A DNA stretch of 64,000 bases from an uncultured Woeseiaceae bacterium (GTDB lineage Bacteria > Pseudomonadota > Gammaproteobacteria > Steroidobacterales > Woeseiaceae): positions 124,001-188,000 of the forward strand of contig CABXCS010000001.1 in the NCBI GenBank assembly GCA_902510755.1, written 5' to 3'. The notes under the pieces were generated by a model. That model was not told the origin of the DNA, searched no databases, and saw only the letters and a program-made list of their open reading frames with translations. Shown here piece after piece: positions 1-10,400 of this stretch. A program made the position numbers and the translations under genes. Within the stretch, counting starts at the first letter, position 1; each line of letters starts with the position of its first letter.

Positions 1-153
1 ATCCCCAGCTCCAGGTGGCTCAACCTTAATTACATCAGCGCCCATATCGGCCATTAATTGTCCGCAAAAAGGTCCTGCAATTAGTTGGCCCAGCTCAATC
101 ACTCGAACATCATTGAGTGGACCCTCATTAGCAGGCTTTGAATTTTTTGTCAT
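1..153 (-). CDS. CaiB/BaiF-type CoA-transferase, N-terminal 51 residues (runs off window)
   Basis: Reading the minus strand from an ATG at 153 gives an open frame to the window edge. It contains the typical family III CoA-transferase opening: a short variable tail, then [20 protein letters not shown] and a [14 protein letters not shown] segment. Family members move CoA between carboxylic acids, or act as racemases on acyl-CoAs; the substrate cannot be read from this fragment. It lies 92 bp downstream of rsmI on the same strand, but I see no functional link. Class assignment is firm; specificity is unknown because most of the protein, including the catalytic Asp, is outside the window. Confidence 0.85.
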   Translation of the reverse strand, partial: MTKNSKPANEGPLNDVRVIELGQLIAGPFCGQLMADMGADVIKVEPPGAGD

Positions 154-245
154 CAGATAATATTACTCATGTATAAAAATTTTTGTCCTATGAACATATC
201 AATATAACTTAAGACAATCAACAAATAAGAGATAACAAAAAGTAT

Positions 246-1124
246 TTATTTACTTTCATCATCCTCTCTCATCTCAAGCATTAATTTATATATCTTATTA
301 CGTTTTTCCTTTGTGACTCTGGTGACGATATCAACCGCTTTACTACTCAAATTAATTTTAATTAACTCATCCAATAGTTCTTTTGCTAGAGCTAAATTAT
401 TTTTTCTTACAATGACTCCACTAAGAACAACCACAAATTCTCCTTTTTTAGGGATTTGTCCACTAACAATCATTAGTGATAATTCCTTAAGATTTGTTTT
501 TATACTTTGCTCGAATATTTTTGTCATTTCACGGGCCAAAAAGACTGGTCTAGATTCACCAAAGATCGACATCATGTCTTCAATGACTAGATGGATTTTA
601 TGTACTGAAACTAAAAAAATCATGGTTCTTTCTTCTTCAATTAACTCTTTTAATTTCGATTTTCTCAACTCTCTCTTAGCGGGCAAATAACCCTCAAAAC
701 AAAATCTATCACTGGGCAACCCTGAAACTGAAAGCGCACTGATAACAGAACAAGGTCCGGGCAATGGAATTACTTTTATTTCATTTTGATGAGCCAATGA
801 AATCAATCTATATCCCGGATCATTGATTGCTGGTGTGCCCGCATCACTAACAATGGCTATCGACATACCCTTCAAAACATCTTTAATGATTTTTTTAGAT
901 TGATTAACTTCATTATGCTCATGAAGGGAAATTAACTTGGTGCTAACTTGAAAATGAGATAAAAAATTACGAGTGTTACGAGTATCTTCAGCAGCAACGT
1001 AGTCAACTTTTCCTAGGATCTCTATACTTCTATTTGACACATCGCCGAGATTTCCAATGGGTGTTGCCACCACATATATACAACCATTTTTTATTACGTT
1101 TTTCACAATTATCAAAAGTTCCAT
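246..1124 (-). CDS. rsmI: 16S rRNA (cytidine-1402-2'-O)-methyltransferase RsmI
   Basis: This 292-residue protein belongs to the tetrapyrrole-methylase-like SAM methyltransferases. It 2'-O-methylates C1402 in the decoding centre of 16S rRNA. Visible signatures are the N-terminal YVVATPIGNLGD loop (about residues 17-28), the AAEDTRNTRNFL segment (44-55), and the SDAGTPAINDPGYRL motif near residue 95, all diagnostic of RsmI (YraL). Length matches the usual 280-300. It is transcribed divergently from lpoA across only 67 bp, the arrangement conserved in many gammaproteobacteria. The ATG at 1124 is used; an inframe GTG seven codons later is a less likely start. Identification is secure. Confidence 0.96.
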   Translation of the reverse strand: MELLIIVKNVIKNGCIYVVATPIGNLGDVSNRSIEILGKVDYVAAEDTRNTRNFLSHFQVSTKLISLHEHNEVNQSKKIIKDVLKGMSIAIVSDAGTPAINDPGYRLISLAHQNEIKVIPLPGPCSVISALSVSGLPSDRFCFEGYLPAKRELRKSKLKELIEEERTMIFLVSVHKIHLVIEDMMSIFGESRPVFLAREMTKIFEQSIKTNLKELSLMIVSGQIPKKGEFVVVLSGVIVRKNNLALAKELLDELIKINLSSKAVDIVTRVTKEKRNKIYKLMLEMREDDESK

Positions 1125-1191
1125 TGATATTTTTAATGATTAGCATAAGAATATCCTAAATCGGTCATTAATTAAGATAAAAAAGAATCTA

Positions 1192-2457
1192 TTGAAAAAT
1201 AAAAACCACCATAAATTGCTATCATTTTTAATACTGTGTTGTATCTTGACTGGGTGCGGATCTACGCTTAACAAAAATTTAAGTAATTCTAGTGTCAGTG
1301 AGACAGTCTTGCCAGTCATGAGAGACGAAGGGTTATCAGCGCCATTATTCCTGAAAAACTTCCCTCGTCAGGTCGCTCTTATTCTCCCAATGAGTGGGGA
1401 TTTCCAAAGAGAGGGTGAATCTATATTGCATGGATTCTTAAGTGCTCATTACTCTCTAAATCAGAGAAATATTGGTGCTAGCAAAATTAGAATTTACGAT
1501 ACTCAAAAATTTCAAACTAGTGAGGAAGCTTATGATCAAGCTGTAAATGAAGGTGCTGATTTTGTAGTAGGACCTTTATTGCAAAACTCAGTTAAAGAGT
1601 TAAGCAATAAAATTGCTTTTAATATTCCAATTCTGACATTAAACACTCTAGATGTTGACGATTCATTGATTGGTATGTATCAATTTTCTTTATCATCAAT
1701 CGATGAAGCTATCTCAACCTCAAGTAAAGTTATAGTAGATCAGAATAAAGTTGGATTAATCCTCGCTCCAGATAATGAGTGGGGCAGACAATTAGAGGCA
1801 ATCTATAAAAGTACATTCCAATCCATGGATGGCGTTATTGTTGAGAGTAAGTTTTACGATCCCACGCAGAAAGACTTTTCATCAGAATTAAAAAGCTCAT
1901 TGGGTATCTCATTGAGCGAAAAAAGATATGACCGATTGTCCGCTAATCTAAGAGAAAGAATAAATTATAATCCTAGACGTAGACAAGACATAGATTTTAT
2001 TTTTTTTGTAGCTGCAGATTCAACAACAGCAAAGCTTTTAAAATCTCAACTAAACTATCACTTGTCAGGGGATAAACCCTTAACAATATATTCAACATCT
2101 ACAATATATTCTGTTAATACCAATCTAGATGATCTAAATGGAATAATATTTACTGATGCCCCCTGGGTTATAGATCAACAAACTTGGTTAGAGAATTTAC
2201 CTTCACTGTTAAGAAAATATTGGCCTGGTGACGCAATACAAAGTCGTCAAAATGCGATGGGGTACGATGCGTATTTCTTAATGGCGGCGATAAGCTCAAT
2301 AAGAAATAACCATATGGAAGAATTAAATGGTGCTACAGGTCAATTATTCATGCAAGAAGATGGAAAAATTCGCAGAAGGCTCGCTTGGGCACAATTAATA
2401 GATGGTGAGCTAAAAATTCAAAGAAACTTACAAGAGACAGGTAACTTACTCTACTAA
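1192..2457 (+). CDS. lpoA: Penicillin-binding protein activator LpoA, short form (outer-membrane lipoprotein)
   Basis: This is a 421-residue lipoprotein of the LppC/LpoA family. A signal peptide ends in the lipobox LTGC (Cys22), so the mature protein should be lipidated and sorted to the outer membrane, from where LpoA activates PBP1a. After a short linker, a periplasmic-binding-protein-like fold begins at about residue 60 (ALILPMSGDFQREGESILHG) and runs to the C terminus. Enterobacterial LpoA is much longer because it carries an N-terminal helical TPR domain; here that domain is absent. The start is TTG, placed to include the charged n-region. Position divergent from rsmI supports the call. 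Its last 12 bp overlap sspB on the opposite strand. Confidence 0.88.
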   Translation: MKNKNHHKLLSFLILCCILTGCGSTLNKNLSNSSVSETVLPVMRDEGLSAPLFLKNFPRQVALILPMSGDFQREGESILHGFLSAHYSLNQRNIGASKIRIYDTQKFQTSEEAYDQAVNEGADFVVGPLLQNSVKELSNKIAFNIPILTLNTLDVDDSLIGMYQFSLSSIDEAISTSSKVIVDQNKVGLILAPDNEWGRQLEAIYKSTFQSMDGVIVESKFYDPTQKDFSSELKSSLGISLSEKRYDRLSANLRERINYNPRRRQDIDFIFFVAADSTTAKLLKSQLNYHLSGDKPLTIYSTSTIYSVNTNLDDLNGIIFTDAPWVIDQQTWLENLPSLLRKYWPGDAIQSRQNAMGYDAYFLMAAISSIRNNHMEELNGATGQLFMQEDGKIRRRLAWAQLIDGELKIQRNLQETGNLLY

Positions 2458-2826
2458 TTTGAGATGAGGGGCCTTCTTTTCAATCTTATCTTTTGGTTGG
2501 GATGTGCCTTCATCAGAAAATATCATGCCATCTCCTGTTTCTTTTGTGTAGATACTCAGTATTGCTTCAGTAGGTACAAAAATTGATAGTGATTTTCCAT
2601 CAAATCTACCATTAAATGAAATTGACTCCAAAGTCACATTCAAGTCATCCGTTGCTGTATGGCCAATATTAAGAATAATCTTTTCTTTATTAATGAATTT
2701 TTCTGGTACCGTAACATTCGATATATTTGTATCTACTAAAATATATGGAGTTAATTTATTATCATTAATCCAATCTAGCATTGCTCTGATGAGGTAAGGA
2801 CGTTTAGAGAGTAATGGTAATGCCAT
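2446..2826 (-). CDS. sspB: ClpXP protease specificity-enhancing factor SspB
   Basis: SspB is the adaptor that binds ssrA-tagged and other substrates and delivers them to ClpXP. The 126-residue protein shows the conserved opening SKRPYLIRAMLDWINDNKLTPYI, the GRFDGKSLSIFVPTEAILSIYTKETGDGMIF core, an acidic flexible linker, and a basic-hydrophobic tail (PHLKLVE). That tail resembles the ClpX-docking XB motif, so both functional ends are present. It follows sspA after 19 bp on the same strand, the classical sspAB operon, and converges on lpoA with a 12-bp overlap of the coding ends. Confidence 0.95.
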   Translation of the reverse strand: MALPLLSKRPYLIRAMLDWINDNKLTPYILVDTNISNVTVPEKFINKEKIILNIGHTATDDLNVTLESISFNGRFDGKSLSIFVPTEAILSIYTKETGDGMIFSDEGTSQPKDKIEKKAPHLKLVE

Positions 2827-2845
2827 TTTTTTAATTAAGCCTGAC

Positions 2846-3475
2846 CTATAGGCGCATTTCTTGCTCTAACTCACTTAAACTTTCACGAAATGATGGCCGG
2901 TCAAAGACGCGATCCATGTAGTTATCAATAGCCGCAGCATTCTGTCCTAGGTCAATACCATATTCAGGTAATCTCCATAAGATAGGTGCGATTGTACAAT
3001 CAACCAATGAAAAATCATCGCTAATAAAATAATCCTTTATAGAAAATAAATCGACAGCAGCAAGGATACTTTCTTTTAACATTTTTTTTGGTTTTGTTGC
3101 TAACTTACCCTCTCCATTTACTGCATATTTATCGGCCAACGTATACCAATCTTGCTCTATTCTATAGAGTGCCATTCTGAATTGTGCGCGTGTCACTGGA
3201 TCTACAGGCATTAATGGAGGGTGCGGGAAGCGCTCATCCAAGTACTCGATGATAACTCGTGAATCATAGAGTACTAAATCTCTGTCAATCAGAGTTGGCA
3301 GTGTATGATAGGGATTAATATCCATTAGATCTTCAGGGAGATCAGGTCCCACCACACTAGTGATATCAATATTAATGTTTTTTTCAGCCAATACAATTCT
3401 AGTTCGATGACTGTGAATACAAGTCGGTTTTGAAAATAAATTCATTATTGATCGTCGATTAGCAATTACTGACAT
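2846..3475 (-). CDS. sspA: Stringent starvation protein A (SspA), RNA polymerase-associated GST-fold protein
   Basis: This 209-residue protein has a glutathione-S-transferase fold but acts as an RNA polymerase-binding regulator. The N terminus matches SspA (ANRRSIMNLFSKP, then HSHRTRIVLAEK), followed by the thioredoxin-like half with YHTLPTLIDRDLVLYDSRVI, the FPHPPLMP surface loop typical of SspA, and an all-helical C-terminal half. The ATG at 3475 aligns with the usual SspA N terminus and has a purine-rich AAAGGGA ribosome site. It lies 55 bp downstream of petC on the same strand, so it is probably cotranscribed with the bc1 genes as in many gammaproteobacteria. Confidence 0.94.
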   Translation of the reverse strand: MSVIANRRSIMNLFSKPTCIHSHRTRIVLAEKNINIDITSVVGPDLPEDLMDINPYHTLPTLIDRDLVLYDSRVIIEYLDERFPHPPLMPVDPVTRAQFRMALYRIEQDWYTLADKYAVNGEGKLATKPKKMLKESILAAVDLFSIKDYFISDDFSLVDCTIAPILWRLPEYGIDLGQNAAAIDNYMDRVFDRPSFRESLSELEQEMRL

Positions 3476-3530
3476 TTGAAATCCCTTTAAAAAAAGAATG
3501 TTTGACTAAAATTAGAAATCTTTTAGGGTA

Positions 3531-4250
3531 CTATTTTACGTCTTTCCAGATTTCTTTCTTTAGAAAATAAGCTAATGAGAGGAAAAAAGCCAAGAAAAAA
3601 AGTACTTTTATCCCTAGAGCTCGTCGAGCATTTCTAATTGGCTCACTCATATATTCTAAAAAATTAACTGTATCTCGAAGAAAAAAATCAAACTCTTCAG
3701 GAGACATTTTTCCCTGAATCTCGAGTTCAAGATGATTTATTCCATCTTCCTCAAGATTGACTTGATGACCTTGCAATTCCCACAATACATTTGGCATGCT
3801 TGTACCAGCTAAAACCACATTATCTACTCCAGTAGGGCTTGATTTATCTATGTAAAAACTCTTTAAAAAAGTATATATATAATCCGTTCCTTTAGCTCTA
3901 GCCATTAATGATAGATCAGGTGGTGCTTGACCAAACCAGCCAGCGGCATCGACTTCAAGCATCGATGTATTAATTGTTTCAAATGTTTGTTGCGCATTAA
4001 ACATCAAATATTCTTTCACTTGCTGATCACTTAAGCCAAGATCAGATGCAATCACTTCATATCGAACATATTCTGCTGAGTGACAACCTGAACAATAATT
4101 CATGAAGTTTCGAGCACCTCTTTGGAGTGATTCCACATCATGAGGATTGTTATTCGCTACTAGTAAAGATTGTTCGGTGGCCGCGAAAACATTTATCGAA
4201 AATATCAAAGCAGCGACTGATATTAATAATTTTTTAATAATATTTTTCAT
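3531..4250 (-). CDS. petC: Cytochrome c1, haem-bearing subunit of the bc1 complex
   Basis: The 239-residue subunit passes electrons from the Rieske protein to soluble cytochrome c. A cleavable signal peptide (about residues 1-23) precedes the covalent haem-attachment motif CSGCH at 53-57. Met residues in the later STSMLEVD and GTSMPNVLWELQG segments are candidates for the sixth haem ligand. A single C-terminal membrane anchor (VLFFLAFFLSLAYFL) ends in a basic tail, so the haem domain lies in the periplasm. The gene directly abuts petB and completes a petA-petB-petC operon. Confidence 0.96.
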   Translation of the reverse strand: MKNIIKKLLISVAALIFSINVFAATEQSLLVANNNPHDVESLQRGARNFMNYCSGCHSAEYVRYEVIASDLGLSDQQVKEYLMFNAQQTFETINTSMLEVDAAGWFGQAPPDLSLMARAKGTDYIYTFLKSFYIDKSSPTGVDNVVLAGTSMPNVLWELQGHQVNLEEDGINHLELEIQGKMSPEEFDFFLRDTVNFLEYMSEPIRNARRALGIKVLFFLAFFLSLAYFLKKEIWKDVK

Positions 4251-5492
4251 CTAAGTTACCCTATTAGGCACTGGTTTCGTTTTATCTATCTTGCTGTAGT
4301 AAGGCATAAGGATAAAGAAAGCAAAATAAATAAACCCAAAAAATCTTGCTAATGAAATATATATCCCCTCTGCTGGAAGCACTCCAAGAACACCCAATGA
4401 AACAAAGCTTATGACAAACGATGTTAGTGCTGTTTTATAAATCCATCCACGATAACGAATTGATTTTACCTTAGCTCGATCAAGCCAAGGAAGGAATAAT
4501 GGAAGAATAACAGCCAGTCCCATTGCTATCGCACCACCAAGTTTATCTGGAACCGCTCTAAGTAATGCATAAAAAGGAGTGAAGTACCAAACAGGAACTA
4601 TATGCTCAGGAGTTGCTGTTGGATTTGCTTTCTCAAAATTCGCGTATTCCAAGAAGTAACCACCCATATCTGGGGCAAAAAATACAACAAAAGAAAATAT
4701 CATCAAGAATATAATTATTGCTACTAGATCTTTACTGGTATGGTATGGATGGAAGGCAACACCGTCAATTGGAATGCCGTTATGATCCTTATGCTCTTTT
4801 ATTTCAATTCCATCTGGGTTATTCGAACCTACTTCATGGAGTGCCACGATATGAACAAAAATCAATGCTACTAGAGCCAGCGGTAATGCGATCACATGTA
4901 GGGCAAAAAAACGGTTCAGCGTTATATCTGAGATTGAATAATCACCCCGAATAATTTCAACTAAAGCTTCCCCGATAAAAGGTATTGCACCAAATATTGA
5001 AATTATAACCTGAGCTCCCCAGTATGACATTTGACCCCATGGCAATAGATAACCTGCAAATGCTTCAGCCATGAGCACAATAAAGATCAGCATACCTATA
5101 ATCCATATCAACTCTCTTGGCTTTTTATAAGACCCATAAAGCATTGCTCTGAACATATGGAGATATACAACGATAAAAAAGAATGATGCACCAGTTGAAT
5201 GCATGTAACGAATCAACCAGCCCCATTCCACATCTCGCATAATATATTCTACAGATGAAAAGGCATCAGCTGCTGATGGCTTATAGTTCATAGTTAAGAA
5301 AATACCAGTGAATAGCTGAATAACCAGAACTACCATAGCTAAGACACCAAAAACGTACCAAATGTTGAAGTTTTTCGAGGCGTAATATTCGGTAATATGC
5401 TGCTTCATCGTCTCCGTATATGGGAAACGTTGATCTATCCAGTCAAGTAACTTACTTGATGATTCTGCTTGTTTATTTTCTTTATTTACCAT
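4251..5492 (-). CDS. petB: Cytochrome b subunit of the bc1 complex
   Basis: A 413-residue integral membrane protein that carries two b haems and the quinol oxidation and quinone reduction sites. Family hallmarks are the RYMHSTGASFFFIVVYLHMFRA helix with haem-ligating His, the WGQMSYWGAQV segment of the Qo site, RFFALHVIALP with the second His pair, and the P-V-W-Y variant of the PEWY motif (HIVPVWYFTPFYALLRAVPDK). About eight membrane helices are apparent and both halves are fused in one protein, as in proteobacteria. Its ATG shares a base with the petA stop codon, indicating translational coupling. Confidence 0.97.
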   Translation of the reverse strand: MVNKENKQAESSSKLLDWIDQRFPYTETMKQHITEYYASKNFNIWYVFGVLAMVVLVIQLFTGIFLTMNYKPSAADAFSSVEYIMRDVEWGWLIRYMHSTGASFFFIVVYLHMFRAMLYGSYKKPRELIWIIGMLIFIVLMAEAFAGYLLPWGQMSYWGAQVIISIFGAIPFIGEALVEIIRGDYSISDITLNRFFALHVIALPLALVALIFVHIVALHEVGSNNPDGIEIKEHKDHNGIPIDGVAFHPYHTSKDLVAIIIFLMIFSFVVFFAPDMGGYFLEYANFEKANPTATPEHIVPVWYFTPFYALLRAVPDKLGGAIAMGLAVILPLFLPWLDRAKVKSIRYRGWIYKTALTSFVISFVSLGVLGVLPAEGIYISLARFFGFIYFAFFILMPYYSKIDKTKPVPNRVT

Positions 5493-6076
5493 TACGCATT
5501 ACCTGAATCTATACCAATTGTTATAACATTTGTTTGGGTGAAGCTATATGGGGGTACTTTTAAGTTTGTTGGAGCTGGTACACCTTTGTATACCCTCCCA
5601 GATAAATCAAATTTTGAACCATGACAAGGGCAAAAAAACCCTCCAAACCAATCTGTCGACGGTGTAACTTCGAATTGAGGTATGGGTGCGCAACCAAGAT
5701 GGGTACATGATCCCTCAACCACAAGGAATTCTGGATCAACTGAACGGTGCTCGTTGGAGGCATAACTTGGTTGAAGTTCAGTATCTGCTGAATCTGGGTC
5801 TCTGAGGAACTCTGTGACGCCTGATAATCTTTGTAACATTTCTTCAGTGCGTCGCAAAACATATACAAGCTTTCCGCGCCATACAACTCTTACCATCTCT
5901 CCAGGCTCAAGTGATCCTAATGGGACCTCTACAGGCGCTCCAAGGGCCCTAGCTCTGGCACTTGGTTTCAATGATGATAAGAACGGTACTGCCGCAAAAG
6001 CTATACCTGCTGAGCCAGTCACTGCTGTGGCAATAGTTAAAAAGTGACGCTTACTTTGATCGACTTTTTCTGTCAT
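5492..6076 (-). CDS. petA: Ubiquinol-cytochrome c reductase Rieske iron-sulfur subunit
   Basis: The 194-residue Rieske protein holds a 2Fe-2S cluster through CTHLGC (about 124-129) and CPCHGS (149-154); both motifs are intact. The N terminus has the KRHFLTIAT signal and a hydrophobic anchor (about residues 14-35), matching Tat-exported Rieske proteins although the usual twin Arg is Lys-Arg here. I chose the ATG at 6076 because GGTGGAG lies 9 nt upstream; a GTG five codons earlier would overlap that site. It is the first gene of the petABC operon, with a good -10 element about 170 bp upstream. Confidence 0.96.
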   Translation of the reverse strand: MTEKVDQSKRHFLTIATAVTGSAGIAFAAVPFLSSLKPSARARALGAPVEVPLGSLEPGEMVRVVWRGKLVYVLRRTEEMLQRLSGVTEFLRDPDSADTELQPSYASNEHRSVDPEFLVVEGSCTHLGCAPIPQFEVTPSTDWFGGFFCPCHGSKFDLSGRVYKGVPAPTNLKVPPYSFTQTNVITIGIDSGNA

Positions 6077-6248
6077 CGGTAAATACTCCACCCACCAATT
6101 TTATAGATGTTCTTGCCTTTCTTCGTCATCAGACACTAAGAAACGTCATCAGCGGAAAAAATAATTTATATTTACCTATTTTATTAGTGGCTAAGGTTAT
6201 TAATTTTAGTTTGGTTGTAAATTTAATCGACTTATTTGCTAGGTGAAT

Positions 6249-6254
6249 ATTATA
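6249..6254 (-). promoter_or_regulatory. Candidate -10 element for the petABC-sspAB operon
   Basis: On the minus strand a perfect TATAAT lies just past the murA stop codon and about 175 bp before petA. No convincing -35 is seen at 16-18 bp. The implied leader is about 160 nt and contains two copies of CTGATGACG 20 bp apart (6124-6132 and 6144-6152, minus-strand reading). The element is suggestive only. Confidence 0.4.
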
Positions 6255-6303
6255 CACGTTCATTAGACCAATTGGCTAGCAGTATACATATAGAAATATA
6301 ATT

Positions 6304-7804
<1,501 letters not shown>

Positions 7805-7942
7805 ATTCTTTTATTCCTTGTTGGGTATTCTCTATGATTACTCGAAACAACTCCGACATCTAGGAGAATATTATGTATTATTGTTTTAGATTCTAATTCA
7901 AAATGAAAAAAAATTATAATTCTTAAAAATTTTATGTGATTT

Positions 7943-8899
7943 ATGCTTATTGATCTTATTTTAATGACTCTCGGAATAGTCTTATTAATTATGGGCTCTA
8001 ATTATTTTGTCAATGGTGTTGCATCAATTGCGCAAATTCTAAAAATACCAATCATCGTAATTGGTCTCACAATTGTCGCATTTGCAACTTCTGCCCCCGA
8101 AATTCTAGTTTCAATTGTTGCAGCATTAAATAATGAGTCAAATCTGGCGGTAGGAAATGCTATTGGTTCTAATACCGCTAATATAGGCCTTGTATTGGGT
8201 TTAATGGCAAGCATAAAACCAATATCCATAGATTCCAAGATCCATAAGAAACTGATGTTACTTTTACTCTTAGTTTCATTAAGCATGATTTTTCCTTTCT
8301 GGAACAATGAAATTAGTCTATTCGAAGGCAGGCTTATATTGTTAGCGTTTCTTTTAGTCATGTCATGGTTAATTAGTTTTAGTTTAAAAATTCACTCAGA
8401 GGGTGATGAAGCATCCGAACTGTCAGATTCAGACTATAATATTTATAGCGCGCCGAAGGCTGTTTTAATGTTAACAATTGGATTAATTGTGCTGACGTTT
8501 GGAGCTAACCTGGTTGTCGAAAATGCAATAAAAATTGCAGAAACATTAGGTGTTTCTCAAACAATTATTGGTATAACATTAGTGGCAATTGGAACAAGCC
8601 TTCCAGAGCTCAGTGTCTCTATAACAAGTGCGATAAAAGGAGAATATGGCTTAGCCATAGGCAATATTATTGGTTCTAATATATTCAACTTATTAGCAGT
8701 TATAGGAATAGCAACATCTATTAAGGAAGCGGTATTACCAAATAATATCCTATCCGTTCATCTCATGGTTATGCTAATTTTAACGCTAATGATATTTATT
8801 GTTACCTTTAGGAGAAATAACACTATCAAAAGATATGAAGGATTTGGCCTATTGTCAATGTTCTGCTTTTACTTAACATACATAATCCTCCAATCTTAA
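7943..8899 (+). CDS. yrbG: Calcium/sodium antiporter, YrbG-type (CaCA family)
   Basis: A 318-residue, roughly ten-helix membrane protein with the internal duplication of Na+/Ca2+ exchangers. The two inverted alpha-repeats show the cation-site motifs: TSAPEILVSI with GNAIGSNTANIGLVLG in the first half, and GTSLPELSVSI with GNIIGSNIFNLLAVIG in the second. A central acidic loop (EGDEASELSDSDYN, about residues 152-168) should lie between the halves. It begins the yrbG-kdsD-kdsC-lptCAB cluster, as in E. coli. The ion actually moved is not known even for E. coli YrbG, so the name rests on family. Confidence 0.93.
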   Translation: MLIDLILMTLGIVLLIMGSNYFVNGVASIAQILKIPIIVIGLTIVAFATSAPEILVSIVAALNNESNLAVGNAIGSNTANIGLVLGLMASIKPISIDSKIHKKLMLLLLLVSLSMIFPFWNNEISLFEGRLILLAFLLVMSWLISFSLKIHSEGDEASELSDSDYNIYSAPKAVLMLTIGLIVLTFGANLVVENAIKIAETLGVSQTIIGITLVAIGTSLPELSVSITSAIKGEYGLAIGNIIGSNIFNLLAVIGIATSIKEAVLPNNILSVHLMVMLILTLMIFIVTFRRNNTIKRYEGFGLLSMFCFYLTYIILQS

Positions 8900-8926
8900 T
8901 TTCAATCCATATTATTATAAAAATAG

Positions 8927-9919
8927 ATGAAAAATGAAATGACCAGTAATGAAATTCTCACTCTCGCCAGAGAAGTAATGTATGTCGAATCAGATGCAAT
9001 AAAAAATGTTGCAGATACATTAAATCAATCTTTTTCTAATGCATGTAAGCTCATTTTAGAATCAGAGGGCAAATTAATAACTATTGGTATTGGAAAATCT
9101 GGCCATATTGCGAGAAAAATTTCAGCGACTTTATCGAGCACAGGAACTTCCTCATTTTTTATTAATGCAGCAGATGCCAGTCATGGTGATCTAGGTATGA
9201 TATCAGCGTCGGATACTATCTTGGCGCTTTCTCATTCTGGAGAAACACAAGAAATACTCAATATATTACCAGCAATAAAAAAAATGCAAGTGAATATTAT
9301 CTCGATAACTGGTGATTGTAATTCATCACTTGCCAAAGCATCAAATGTGCATATTTTAGTTCAAGTTAAAAAAGAGGCATGTCCACTTAACTTAGCGCCT
9401 ACCGCAAGCACAACAGCAAGTCTCGCCTTGGGTGATGCAATTGCAGCAACTTTAAGTGAATCAAGAAATTTCTCAACAGAAGATTTTGCAAAATCACACC
9501 CTAACGGATCTCTTGGGAAACGATTGCTTTTGAAAGTTTCAGATATTATGCATACTGGAGACCAAGTTCCAACAATTAAGCCCGATCAAATGTTGAGCGA
9601 AGGGTTAATTGAAATTTCTCAAAAAAGTTTGGGTATGGTTGCAATTATCAACGACAAAAATCAGGTCATCGGAATCTTCACAGATGGAGATTTGAGACGA
9701 TCACTTGATGCAAAGATTGATATTCACAAGACATCAATGAAAGAAGTAATGAGCCCCAATTTTAAATGTGCATCGAGTGAAATGCTGGCCATGGATTCAA
9801 TGAAATTATTAAAAGAATTCAAAATAACACATCTATTAATCACTAATGAATCCAATAATTTACTGGGAGCGCTCAATATTCATGATTTATTACAAGCTGG
9901 AATAGTAAGGTCTATATAA
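8927..9919 (+). CDS. kdsD: Arabinose-5-phosphate isomerase KdsD
   Basis: KdsD interconverts ribulose-5-phosphate and arabinose-5-phosphate, supplying the Kdo branch of LPS synthesis. The 330-residue protein has an N-terminal SIS sugar-isomerase domain (GIGKSGHIARKISATLSSTGT, about residues 49-69; SHSGETQEIL) and two C-terminal CBS modules (from about residue 205, DIMHTGDQVPTI, and from about 272, EVMSPNFKC). The HPNGSLGKRL segment linking them is characteristic of KdsD/KpsF. Its stop overlaps the kdsC start by one base. Confidence 0.97.
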   Translation: MKNEMTSNEILTLAREVMYVESDAIKNVADTLNQSFSNACKLILESEGKLITIGIGKSGHIARKISATLSSTGTSSFFINAADASHGDLGMISASDTILALSHSGETQEILNILPAIKKMQVNIISITGDCNSSLAKASNVHILVQVKKEACPLNLAPTASTTASLALGDAIAATLSESRNFSTEDFAKSHPNGSLGKRLLLKVSDIMHTGDQVPTIKPDQMLSEGLIEISQKSLGMVAIINDKNQVIGIFTDGDLRRSLDAKIDIHKTSMKEVMSPNFKCASSEMLAMDSMKLLKEFKITHLLITNESNNLLGALNIHDLLQAGIVRSI

Positions 9920-10395
9920 TGAATGATCTTTTCAAAAATATTAAATTAATAGGCCTTGATGTTGATGGTGTATTCACTGACGGTCGCATCTATATTGACA
10001 ATAATGGGATTGAGTCAAAAGCATTCCATACACATGATGGCTATGGAATTCGACAATTAATAAAAGTGAACATTAAAGTTGTGGTTATAAGTGGCAGAAA
10101 ATCTGAGGCTACAGCAATTAGAATGAGTGAACTTGGAATCAAAGAAGTGCACCTTGGTTGTAATAATAAAAAAACTTTACTCATAAGACTAGCCAAGAAA
10201 TATTCAATTCCAATGGATTCGACTGCCTTTATCGGTGATGACATTCCTGATCTTGAAGCTCTGAATACTGTTGGACTTCCAGTTGCAGTTGCTAATGCTC
10301 AACCAGCAATAAAAAAAGTAGCGAAATACGTAACAAAAAAAGCTGGTGGTTCCGGTGCTATCAGAGAAATTAGTGATCTTATTCTCCATCCATAA
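9919..10395 (+). CDS. kdsC: 3-deoxy-manno-octulosonate-8-phosphate phosphatase KdsC
   Basis: A HAD-superfamily C0-type phosphatase (no cap domain) that removes phosphate from Kdo-8-P. The nucleophile motif is GLDVDGVFTDG (first Asp is residue 15, second Asp is the acid/base); VVISGRKSEA supplies motif II and GDDIPDLE motif IV. The C-terminal GGSGAIREISDLIL is the conserved tail that reaches a neighbouring subunit in the tetramer. At 158 residues it is shorter than the 180-190 residue enterobacterial protein, missing mainly the N-terminal extension; all catalytic motifs are present. Confidence 0.96.
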   Translation: MNDLFKNIKLIGLDVDGVFTDGRIYIDNNGIESKAFHTHDGYGIRQLIKVNIKVVVISGRKSEATAIRMSELGIKEVHLGCNNKKTLLIRLAKKYSIPMDSTAFIGDDIPDLEALNTVGLPVAVANAQPAIKKVAKYVTKKAGGSGAIREISDLILHP

Positions 10396-10400
10396 GTCTT

